A stretch of DNA of 5,645 nt from SOIA01 sp050116035. GTDB lineage: Bacteria; Acidobacteriota; Aminicenantia; Aminicenantales; Aminicenantaceae. The notes beneath the pieces were generated by a model. That model made no database searches and had not been told where the DNA came from. It saw nothing but the letters and a program-made list of their open reading frames with translations. Positions 1 through 5,645 of this stretch are shown here, piece after piece. Positions within the stretch are counted from its first letter, which is position 1, and each line of letters opens with the position of its first letter. The DNA is taken from assembly GCA_050116035.1 (NCBI GenBank), contig JASFPJ010000235.1, positions 1 through 5,645 on the forward strand, written 5' to 3'. The translations under genes and the position numbers were made by a program.

Positions 1-210
1 AGTCTCTGGGTCTCCCTGGATTCTCTTCATAAAAAGGGGCTGATCCACAAGCGATTAGCTGATGACACTCCTTCACGCGGCGGGCGGAAAAAAATCTATT
101 ACACCCTGACTATCTCCGGAGTAAAGGCGCTCCAGGAAGCGAGGAATATTCAGACTTCTCTCTGGCGGGGAGTTCCCCGGCTGCTTAAAAAATATCTGGG
201 AGGACAGTGA
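1..210 (+). CDS. PadR-family transcriptional regulator, C-terminal part (5' end outside window)
   Basis: Reading frame 1 is open from the first base to the TGA at 208-210 and gives 69 residues. The visible part starts inside the recognition-helix region (SLWVSLDSLHKKGLI), the place where PadR proteins usually read like 'GAVYxxLxxLExxGLI'. It continues into the winged-helix wing with GGRKKIYYTLTISG, followed by a short helix (VKALQEA) and a basic tail. PadR proteins are small dimeric winged-helix repressors, commonly about 105-115 residues in the short type found beside permeases. About 40 N-terminal residues are therefore probably missing, and no large C-terminal effector domain is present. 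The stop codon overlaps the start of the downstream permease gene, so the two are almost certainly in one operon. By analogy with other PadR-permease pairs it probably controls that operon; the ligand is unknown. The family call is confident, the role is inferred. Confidence 0.88.
   Translation, partial: SLWVSLDSLHKKGLIHKRLADDTPSRGGRKKIYYTLTISGVKALQEARNIQTSLWRGVPRLLKKYLGGQ
197..203 (+). promoter_or_regulatory. Ribosome binding site for the first permease, inside the padR 3' end
   Basis: TGGGAGG at the end of padR contains a full GGAGG Shine-Dalgarno core (199-203). It leaves 6 bases to the ATG at 210 but only 3 bases to the in-frame GTG at 207, so the spacing favours ATG 210. The padR stop and permease start share one base (TGATG), an arrangement typical of termination-reinitiation coupling. 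Confidence 0.75.
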
Positions 211-2849
211 TGGAGAAGAAGATCAGACCACCGCGGTTGCCGAGGCGAATACTTGCGCTTTTTCTGAGCTCGGAGGAAAAATCCACTCTGCTCACTGACC
301 TGGATGAGTATTTCCATGAGGTTGTGAAGGGAAAAAGCCGGTTCATATCCTGGTGTTGGTACTGGAGGCAAGTTTTAGGCTCTATCCTGAGTCTGGCGAA
401 AAAGTCTTTCTCTTGGGGAGGAATCATGCTGAAGAACTATTTTGTCATCGCTCTTAGGAACATCAGAAGAAACAAAGTGTATTCATTCCTCAACATGGGC
501 GGACTGGCGGTCGGGATGGCCAGTTTTATACTGATTTCCCTGTTCATACGGTACCAGCTCAGCTATGACCGATACCATGAGAATGCCGGTCGCATTTACA
601 GGGTGGCGACAGAGAGCCAAATGCATGGAACGACAACAGCTCTCTCTGCCAATCCGATGGCCCCCGAGCTCGTCCGAGAATTCCCTGAGATTGTCCACGC
701 CGTAAGGATTGATCATGTGAACCAGAAAGTATTGATAGAGTATGGGCATAAATACTTCAAGGAAGAACGGTTCTATCTATCGGACCCGAATGTTTTTAAG
801 GTTTTTTCTTTTCCGTTGATTAAAGGGAATCCAGATTCAGCCTTAAAGGAGAAATATTCTGTTGTCATTTCCGCGACAATCGCTAGTAAGTATTTTGGAG
901 ATGATGACCCGGTCGGCAAAATCCTTCATTTTGAGAACAAATTGGACTTCCAGGTGACCGGAGTCATGAAAGATATTCCGCTTAACTCGCATTTCAGGTG
1001 TGATTTCCTCGCCTCTTTTGCCTGTGCTGACGAAGTCTACTGGAAAGGGTATGCAGAGGATAAAACACAGAAAAGCCTTCACACATACATTTTGCTTAGA
1101 GAGGGGACTTCTTCGTCGGAACTCGAGAAAAAATTGCCTGCGTTTGTCAGCCGGTTTTTGGCTCCGGTGCTGGAAGAATATGCACCGATGAAAGACAAGA
1201 TTCCCGGGGGATTGGAGAATATGAAGTTCAAGCTTTTCCTTCAGCCTCTCACACGAATCAATCTCCATTCTGATCTTTTTGCGGAATTATCCCCGAATTA
1301 TGATATCAGGTATATCTATATTTTCTCGGCCATCGGAATTTTTATCCTGCTGATTGCCTGTATCAACTTTATGAATCTTTCGACCGCGTATTCCAGCAAA
1401 CGGTCGAAAGAAGTGGGATTGAGAAAGGTCCTGGGAGCCCAACGCACCCAGCTCATTAAACAATTCATTGCTGAATCCATGCTCATGTCGTTTATCTCTC
1501 TTTGTTTAGCTCTGATAATGGTGGAATTTTTATTGCCTGTGTTTAACTCTCTCATGGGTGGAAATCTTGTCTCCAGTTCCTATAAAAGTTGGTCAGTTTT
1601 CTGGGGCTTGATTGTGTTGACTGTGCTTGTCGGTGTGGCTTCAGGGAGCTATCCGGCCTTTTTTGTCTCTGCTTTTCGGCCTGTCAAGGTGCTCAGAGGA
1701 ACTTTTAGACTCGGGACGAAAAGTCATTTCCGGGGAATATTAGTCGTCACTCAGTTTATGATCACAGTCGGTCTGATTTTTTCGACAATCGTCATGACCG
1801 GTCAACTCAACTATATCCGGAATAAGAGACTGGGATTCAGGAAAGAACAGGTGATTGTTGTACCGCTGGAGAGTGAAACGGAAATCAGGAATTACCTGGG
1901 TTTTAAAAATGAGCTGCTCAAATTTGCAGACATTGAGGAGGTGACTGGCGCATCGAATGTATTCACTCGAATTTATTCTTCTTCTCCCTTCTGGTGGGAG
2001 GGGGCTCAGGAAAATGAATCCAAACGCGTACAGAAGCTTTTTGTTGATTATGATTTTATCAAAACTTTCGGGATTGAGATCACGGAGGGGAGAGATTTTT
2101 CAAAGCGTATGGCTTCAGACAGATTCAGCGCATTCATAATCAATGAATCGGCGGCCCAAGCTTTTGGATGGACCTCTCCTCTGGGAAAACAGATTGCCTG
2201 GGCGCATAGACGGAATATGAAAGGGACTGTAATCGGAGTTATAAAGGACTTCCATTTCAGGTCTCTTCATCAAAGTATTGAGCCCTTGATTCTCCTGGTT
2301 AGGAGCAATAACCTCAGGAATATGTTTATTAAAATAAACAGCAGGAACATTCCCCAATCCTTAGCCTCCATAAAAAATAAATGGGAAGAATTTTTTCCTA
2401 CGGGACCATTTGAATATTTTTTCCTTGATGATGACATCAACAGAATGTACGCCTCTGAAATGAGGATGAGTCAAATGTTTCGGTACACAGCGCTCCTGGC
2501 GATTTTCATTGCCTGTTTGGGTCTCTTCGGGCTCATTTCATACACGACTGAGCAGCGAACAAGGGAAGTCGGAGTTCGTAAAGTTCTCGGAGCCTCTGTG
2601 CCCAGTATCGTGCGGCTGTTGTCGGGCGAATTTTTAAAACTTGTCATAATCGCCAACATATTGACCTGGCCGCTGGCGTATTATGCGATGAATAGATGGC
2701 TCCAGAATTTTGCTTATCGAATCACTATTGGATTCGCATCTTTTATTTTAACTGCGGTTCTGGCATTCACCGTTGCGATAATCACCGTCAGTTTTCAATC
2801 CATAAGAGCGGCTTTGGCCAATCCTGTTGAATCATTGAGGTATGAATGA
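210..2849 (+). CDS. MacB/FtsX-family ABC transporter permease with N-terminal permease prefix domain
   Basis: This is a complete 879-residue inner-membrane permease; a GTG at 207 would add one residue. Residues ~6-62 (PPRLPRRILALFLSS..., DLDEYFHEVV, SWCWYWRQVLGSI) resemble the 'permease prefix' domain found at the front of such permeases in Acidobacteriota and Bacteroidota. Two MacB-like modules follow. Module 1 is TM ~94-114, a periplasmic core ~115-365, and TMs ~368-388, 420-444 and 462-486. Module 2 is TM ~507-530, a core ~531-740 (DYDFIKTFGIEITEGRDFS, VIGVIKDFHF), and TMs ~756-777, 806-827 and 840-860. Each module carries the FtsX cytosolic signature, KEVGLRKVLGA (400-410) and REVGVRKVLGA (785-795). 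The protein ends in ANPVESLRYE. It has no ATP-binding motifs, so a separate MacB/LolD-type ATPase is expected. Proteins of this class export or extract substrates, or act mechanically across the envelope; the substrate here is unknown. It is coupled to padR upstream. The family call is firm; TM limits are by eye. Confidence 0.93.
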   Translation: MEKKIRPPRLPRRILALFLSSEEKSTLLTDLDEYFHEVVKGKSRFISWCWYWRQVLGSILSLAKKSFSWGGIMLKNYFVIALRNIRRNKVYSFLNMGGLAVGMASFILISLFIRYQLSYDRYHENAGRIYRVATESQMHGTTTALSANPMAPELVREFPEIVHAVRIDHVNQKVLIEYGHKYFKEERFYLSDPNVFKVFSFPLIKGNPDSALKEKYSVVISATIASKYFGDDDPVGKILHFENKLDFQVTGVMKDIPLNSHFRCDFLASFACADEVYWKGYAEDKTQKSLHTYILLREGTSSSELEKKLPAFVSRFLAPVLEEYAPMKDKIPGGLENMKFKLFLQPLTRINLHSDLFAELSPNYDIRYIYIFSAIGIFILLIACINFMNLSTAYSSKRSKEVGLRKVLGAQRTQLIKQFIAESMLMSFISLCLALIMVEFLLPVFNSLMGGNLVSSSYKSWSVFWGLIVLTVLVGVASGSYPAFFVSAFRPVKVLRGTFRLGTKSHFRGILVVTQFMITVGLIFSTIVMTGQLNYIRNKRLGFRKEQVIVVPLESETEIRNYLGFKNELLKFADIEEVTGASNVFTRIYSSSPFWWEGAQENESKRVQKLFVDYDFIKTFGIEITEGRDFSKRMASDRFSAFIINESAAQAFGWTSPLGKQIAWAHRRNMKGTVIGVIKDFHFRSLHQSIEPLILLVRSNNLRNMFIKINSRNIPQSLASIKNKWEEFFPTGPFEYFFLDDDINRMYASEMRMSQMFRYTALLAIFIACLGLFGLISYTTEQRTREVGVRKVLGASVPSIVRLLSGEFLKLVIIANILTWPLAYYAMNRWLQNFAYRITIGFASFILTAVLAFTVAIITVSFQSIRAALANPVESLRYE
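415..428 (+). promoter_or_regulatory. Possible internal ribosome binding site and start codon within the first permease
   Basis: GGGGAGGA (415-422) lies 4 bases before an in-frame ATG at 426, codon 73 of the permease. Starting there gives MLKNYFVIALRNIRRNKVY, which lines up with the true N terminus of the downstream paralogue (MIRNYLKIAFRNLIKHKAY). This could make a prefix-less isoform. It could also be a relic of the start used before the prefix domain was joined on. The preceding reading frame is intact, so the long form remains the main call. Confidence 0.4.
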
Positions 2850-2985
2850 GAAGGGAAGAGGAAGAGGAGAATAAATGGATTCATTTTCTTGGAGAGGCCA
2901 AAAAAGAAAACGAATGATTTCACACATACAGGCGCAATTTTTTAGCAAAAAAAAGTCAAAAAATGATATAGATAAAATTCATCGA

Positions 2986-3012
2986 GATAAAAATCCATTT
3001 CCTGTTTTTATC
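2986..3012. repeat. Perfect 8-bp inverted repeat GATAAAAA / TTTTTATC
   Basis: GATAAAAA at 2986-2993 is mirrored exactly by TTTTTATC at 3005-3012, with 11 bases between them. A further direct copy of GATAAAA sits at 2971-2977. The repeat lies about 115-140 bases upstream of the GG of the sigma-54 promoter, a distance usual for enhancer-binding activator sites. Its low complexity means chance is also plausible. No T-run follows it, so it is not a terminator. Confidence 0.35.
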
Positions 3013-3035
3013 CTTGTCTCTATCTTCATTCAGAT

Positions 3036-3080
3036 TGTTCGTTGGCGGACATCCTCTGTCATGCCAGCGAACACTTTTTT
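3036..3080 (+). terminator. Rho-independent terminator after the padR-permease unit
   Basis: TGTTCGTTGGC (3036-3046) pairs with GCCAGCGAACA (3063-3073) over 11 positions, with one G-U wobble. The stem extends inward through a small bulge by GACA (3048-3051) pairing with TGTC (3057-3060) around the loop TCCTC. One base after the stem comes a run of six T (3075-3080). There is no equivalent T-run on the opposite side, so it works for + strand transcripts only. It sits about 190 bases after the permease stop and just before the promoter of the next gene, so it would insulate the two units. As DNA, the same dyad could also bind a regulator of the promoter 50 bases downstream. Confidence 0.75.
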
Positions 3081-3125
3081 CGCACTCTGAGTTTTTTCCT
3101 CATTTTTTTCGGGGGTAACATGAAT

Positions 3126-3142
3126 TTGGCACGTTAATTGCT
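3126..3142 (+). promoter_or_regulatory. Sigma-54 (RpoN) -24/-12 promoter for the second permease
   Basis: TTGGCACGTTAATTGCT matches the established sigma-54 consensus YTGGCACG-N4-TTGCW at every defined position. The invariant GG (3128-3129) and GC (3140-3141) are separated by the required 10 bases. The start of transcription would be near 3153, about 108 bases before the ATG at 3261. Sigma-54 promoters need an AAA+ enhancer-binding activator bound upstream; none is encoded in the window. Under equal base use such a match is expected about once per 17 million positions, so chance is unlikely, and its place directly before a gene in the right orientation supports it. Confidence 0.82.
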
Positions 3143-3154
3143 CTGATATATACT
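3126..3154 (+). promoter_or_regulatory. Overlapping sigma-70-like promoter
   Basis: TTGGCA (3126-3131) and TATACT (3149-3154) each match the -35 and -10 consensus at five of six positions and are exactly 17 bases apart. The start of transcription would be near 3161. The -35 element shares its bases with the sigma-54 -24 element. The two polymerase forms would therefore compete for one site, or one of the matches is coincidental. The sigma-54 match carries more information. Confidence 0.45.
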
Positions 3155-3176
3155 TAAAAAAAGTAGAGTTGCGGTT

Positions 3177-3212
3177 GGTGGCTGGACAGCATAAAAAAAA
3201 CACTCCAGCGCC
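3177..3212 (+). other. Possible leader-RNA hairpin in the 5' UTR of the second permease
   Basis: GCTGGA (3181-3186) pairs with TCCAGC (3204-3209). The stem can extend outward by GGT (3177-3179) with GCC (3210-3212) if G3180 is bulged, leaving a 17-base A-rich loop. It lies within the predicted leader. A T-rich tract begins only about 13 bases after the stem, so it is not a canonical terminator, though a weak attenuator is possible. I recognise no riboswitch class. Confidence 0.35.
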
Positions 3213-3247
3213 TATTCCCTCTTCCTTTTTTTGTTTTTTTCTTTTTT
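3213..3247 (+). other. Pyrimidine-rich tract before the second permease
   Basis: Between the leader hairpin and the ribosome binding site, 33 of 35 bases are C or T, with one A and one G, ending in three long T-runs. In the RNA this would be an unstructured U-rich stretch next to the Shine-Dalgarno site. Such stretches can help 30S/S1 loading. It is also a candidate slippage or length-variable tract. Confidence 0.6.
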
Positions 3248-3249
3248 AT

Positions 3250-3254
3250 GAGGT
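3250..3254 (+). promoter_or_regulatory. Ribosome binding site of the second permease
   Basis: GAGGT at 3250-3254 is a partial Shine-Dalgarno match ending 6 bases before the ATG at 3261. It fixes that start, which also aligns with the conserved beginning of the family (M-x-x-NY-x-x-IA-x-RN). An out-of-frame ATG at 3248 overlaps the site but has no ribosome binding site of its own. Confidence 0.7.
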
Positions 3255-3260
3255 CTGTTT

Positions 3261-5645
3261 ATGATTAGGAATTATCTTAAAATCGCTTTCAGAAACCTGA
3301 TTAAACACAAAGCCTATTCAGCTATTAATATCACAGGCCTCGCAATCGGAATTGTCTGCTGTATGATTATTCTTTTATACATTGGTCATGAGCTCAGCTA
3401 CGATAAGTTCCATAAAAATGCAGACCAGATTTACAGAATCGCCACAAAAATCGAGTTTGAAGGCAGAATTCATGAAATAACCCAGAGTCCAGCGCCGATG
3501 GCCCCTGCCCTCATCCAAGATTTCCCTGAGGTTTTGAATGCGGTCAGGATTTACCGTGTTTTTTGGCATAGGAATTTCCTGAGATACAAAGATAAATTAT
3601 TCTATGAAGACTGTTTTTTTTATGCGGATCCTTCATTTTTTGAGATTTTTACCTTTCCTTTGATCCAGGGAAATTCGGAGACCGCCCTCAAAGAACCGAA
3701 TTCTCTCGTCTTAACTGAGAAAGCGGCCAGAAAATATTTTGGAGAGGACAATCCTCTGGAGAAGATTCTGACATTGAATAACAAAGAAGATTATAAAGTG
3801 ACTGGTGTCCTCAAGAATATTCCTCAGAATTCACATTTCAAGTTTGATTTTCTGGCGTCTCTCTCACCAGAGATTGTCAATGCCTCCTGGTCCTGGCAAG
3901 CGAATAACTATAAAACTTACATTCTTCTCCGGAAAGGTGATTCTTCTCAAGAATTAGAGAAAAAACTTCCTTCTTTTGGAGAGAAGTACTTGGCCGGGGA
4001 GATAGAATCCTTGGACCCGGAATATCAAAAAGAAATTAAAAGAATTCAGCCTGTTTTCACCTATTATCTCCAGCCTCTAACAGGTATTCATTTTCATTCT
4101 CATCTTCTCGATGAATTTGAGGCGAACAGTGATATCACCAATATCTATATTTTTTCGTTTTTAGCTTTCTTGATTCTGCTTATCGCCTGCGTCAATTTCA
4201 TGAATCTTTCGACAGCCCGTTCAACGGTGCGAGCCAAAGAAGTGGGATTGAGGAAAGTCATCGGCGCGAGACGGTCTCAACTCATTAAGCAGTTCCTGGG
4301 TGAATCCTTGATAGTAACGACCTTGGCTGCACTGATTTCGATTGTCCTGCTTGAAGTCTTTCTTCCCTATTTCAATAATATTGCGGGAACCCAGATTAAA
4401 TTCGCTTTCATCCATAATCCCTCTGCCCTATTCATGATATTCGGAATCGTATTTTGTGTTGGCTTGATTTCAGGGAGTTACCCCGCTTTTTTTATATCTT
4501 CATTCATTCCTATTAAAGTATTGAAAGGAACTCTAGCTTCAGGCCGCAAGGGACTTTCGTTCAGGAATATTTTTGTGGTGTTTCAGTTCGCTGCATCCAT
4601 AGGGATGATTTTTGGGTTTCTCATCGTTTGCGAACAACTCAATTTTATCAGAAACAGAAAATTGGGCTTTAACAAGGACAACATGGTAGTGGTTTCTTTG
4701 CCGGACAGGGAATCCCGCCAAAAATATGAAGTTCTAAAGAATGAGTTTTTAAAAAATCCTCAGGTCATTCATGCCTCCGCATCTTCTTATGTTCCTGGCG
4801 GCGAGAGAATCAGCAATAATCCATTTATTCCCGAGGGATTCCGCCGGGATCAAGCATTGGGATGCCAGACACTCAAGGTGGACCATGATTTTATCGAGAC
4901 TTATGGCATAGAGCTGGCAGAAGGGAGAGATTTTTCAAAAAACATTGCCCTGGACAGGATAGAGGCTTTTATCGTCAATGAAGCGTTTGTGAGGCGATTG
5001 GGATGGAAAACCGCGGTAGGAAAGGGCATAGATTGGGATTACAGTGTGGATAGAAAAGGGATGATCGTTGGAGTGATCAAAGACTTCCATTTCATGTCAT
5101 TGCATCAGAAAATCGAGCCGATAGTCCTGCATATCTATGAAAAGGAATTTAACTATCTTTCCGTATTGGTACGCACCCAAAATATTTCAGAAACGATTAC
5201 CCTTTTAAGGAGTGCCTGGAACAATGTCCGACCAAACATCCCTTTTGAGTATTATTTCCTGGATGATAATTTTAACAATCTCTATCAATCGGAGCAGAGG
5301 TTGAGCCGAATTTTTAATTATTTTTCTCTGTTTGCCATCTTTGTGGCCTGTCTTGGTTTATTCGGATTAGCTTCTTTTCACACTGAACGGCGGACCAAGG
5401 AAATTGGCATCCGAAAGGTCCTGGGCGCCTCTGTGACCAACGTCACGGTTATGCTCTCAAAAGAATTCACCAAATGGGTGCTCGTGGCCAATGTCATTGC
5501 CTGGCCGGTGGCTTATTATGCCATGAACCGCTGGCTTCAGAATTTCGCATACCGAATAAATGTGAATATTTGGATATTTATTTTTTCGGCCCTGCTGGTT
5601 ATCGGAGTGGCCTTGATGACTGTGAGTTTTCAGGCAGTCAAGGCC
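3261..5645 (+). CDS. MacB/FtsX-family ABC transporter permease, second paralogue (3' end cut by window)
   Basis: The frame is open from ATG 3261 to the last base: 795 codons with no stop. The end, TVSFQAVKA, corresponds to TVSFQSIRA in the first permease, so only about 12 residues should be missing. The layout is the same but without the prefix domain. Module 1 has TM ~20-42, a periplasmic core ~43-292, and TMs ~295-315, 345-370 and 388-413. Module 2 has TM ~436-458, a core ~459-670, and TMs ~687-708, 736-756 and 769-790. The FtsX signatures are KEVGLRKVIGA (326-336) and KEIGIRKVLGA (713-723). Shared stretches with the first permease include LLIAC-x-NFMNLSTA, GSYPAFF, GVIKDFHF and AYYAMNRWLQNFAYRI, so the two are tandem paralogues. 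No ATPase motifs are present; a separate ATPase is expected. It seems to be its own transcription unit from a sigma-54 promoter. The substrate is unknown. I see no frameshift or lost signature. Confidence 0.93.
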   Translation, partial: MIRNYLKIAFRNLIKHKAYSAINITGLAIGIVCCMIILLYIGHELSYDKFHKNADQIYRIATKIEFEGRIHEITQSPAPMAPALIQDFPEVLNAVRIYRVFWHRNFLRYKDKLFYEDCFFYADPSFFEIFTFPLIQGNSETALKEPNSLVLTEKAARKYFGEDNPLEKILTLNNKEDYKVTGVLKNIPQNSHFKFDFLASLSPEIVNASWSWQANNYKTYILLRKGDSSQELEKKLPSFGEKYLAGEIESLDPEYQKEIKRIQPVFTYYLQPLTGIHFHSHLLDEFEANSDITNIYIFSFLAFLILLIACVNFMNLSTARSTVRAKEVGLRKVIGARRSQLIKQFLGESLIVTTLAALISIVLLEVFLPYFNNIAGTQIKFAFIHNPSALFMIFGIVFCVGLISGSYPAFFISSFIPIKVLKGTLASGRKGLSFRNIFVVFQFAASIGMIFGFLIVCEQLNFIRNRKLGFNKDNMVVVSLPDRESRQKYEVLKNEFLKNPQVIHASASSYVPGGERISNNPFIPEGFRRDQALGCQTLKVDHDFIETYGIELAEGRDFSKNIALDRIEAFIVNEAFVRRLGWKTAVGKGIDWDYSVDRKGMIVGVIKDFHFMSLHQKIEPIVLHIYEKEFNYLSVLVRTQNISETITLLRSAWNNVRPNIPFEYYFLDDNFNNLYQSEQRLSRIFNYFSLFAIFVACLGLFGLASFHTERRTKEIGIRKVLGASVTNVTVMLSKEFTKWVLVANVIAWPVAYYAMNRWLQNFAYRINVNIWIFIFSALLVIGVALMTVSFQAVKA

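Larger units (their letters stand above)
2850..3260 (+). other. Intergenic region between the two permease genes
   Basis: This 411-base, AT-rich stretch holds no gene I can support. In order it contains a purine-rich stretch just after the stop, runs of A (2947-2963), a GATAAAAA/TTTTTATC inverted repeat (2986-3012), a terminator-like hairpin with a T-run (3036-3080), two further T-tracts (3092-3097, 3103-3109), a sigma-54-type promoter (3126-3142), a leader hairpin (3177-3212) and a pyrimidine tract (3213-3247). A 71-codon open frame at 2875-3090 runs through the terminator hairpin and is not called as a gene. Confidence 0.8.

Noticed and set aside
843..1268. 141-codon open frame on the - strand inside the first permease
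   Set aside because: It lies wholly antisense to a well-conserved coding region, has no recognisable domain, and is best explained as a shadow of the + strand codon pattern.
2875..3090. 71-codon open frame with a good AGGAG site 5 bases before its ATG, a lysine/arginine-rich start and a short hydrophobic stretch
   Set aside because: It runs straight through the terminator hairpin and T-run (3036-3080), sits in low-complexity A-rich DNA, and its residues resemble no family I know. The purine-rich sequence after the permease stop can mimic a ribosome binding site by chance.
2850..3260. CRISPR array, tRNA or known riboswitch in the intergenic region
   Set aside because: No regularly spaced repeats, no cloverleaf with a T-arm consensus, and no recognisable riboswitch core were found.
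3248..3268. Six-codon upstream open frame (MRSVYD) overlapping the start of the second permease in another frame
   Set aside because: It is preceded only by T-runs and has no Shine-Dalgarno sequence of its own; such a short overlap is expected by chance.
210..5645. Repeated segments shared by the two permease genes as a possible mobile element or recombination repeat
   Set aside because: The similarity follows conserved protein motifs and has drifted at the DNA level. There are no terminal inverted repeats, target duplications or transposase, so gene duplication explains it.

Overview
The window suggests a Gram-negative-type bacterium of moderate GC content. It carries a PadR-type regulator and two large MacB/FtsX-like permeases ending (in the complete copy) with the ANPVESLRYE signature. 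Such permeases, especially with an N-terminal prefix domain and a PadR neighbour, are typical of Acidobacteriota/Aminicenantota and Bacteroidota. The strong GGAGG-type ribosome binding sites argue against Bacteroidota. An Aminicenantota-like or acidobacterial relative is therefore my best guess, held with low confidence because no marker gene is present.

Layout: all genes read on the + strand. (1) 1-210 is the C-terminal 69 codons of a PadR-family winged-helix repressor whose start lies outside the window. (2) 210-2849 is a complete 879-residue permease, joined to padR by a TGATG stop/start overlap. It has a cytosolic prefix domain, then two modules each made of one membrane segment, a periplasmic core and three membrane segments. 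(3) 2850-3260 is a 411-base intergenic region. It holds a rho-independent terminator-like hairpin, a near-perfect sigma-54 (-24/-12) promoter with an overlapping sigma-70-like promoter, a leader hairpin and a long pyrimidine tract. (4) 3261 to the window end is a second, paralogous permease (795 codons visible, probably about a dozen missing). It lacks the prefix domain.

Interpretation: the window holds two adjacent transcription units encoding sister permeases of the MacB/FtsX class. The first appears co-transcribed with, and translationally coupled to, its PadR regulator. The second appears independently switched on by a sigma-54 promoter, which would need an enhancer-binding activator encoded elsewhere. 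No ATPase (MacB/LolD-type) or membrane-fusion protein is visible in the window, so the nucleotide-binding partner must be outside it. The transported substrate cannot be deduced.
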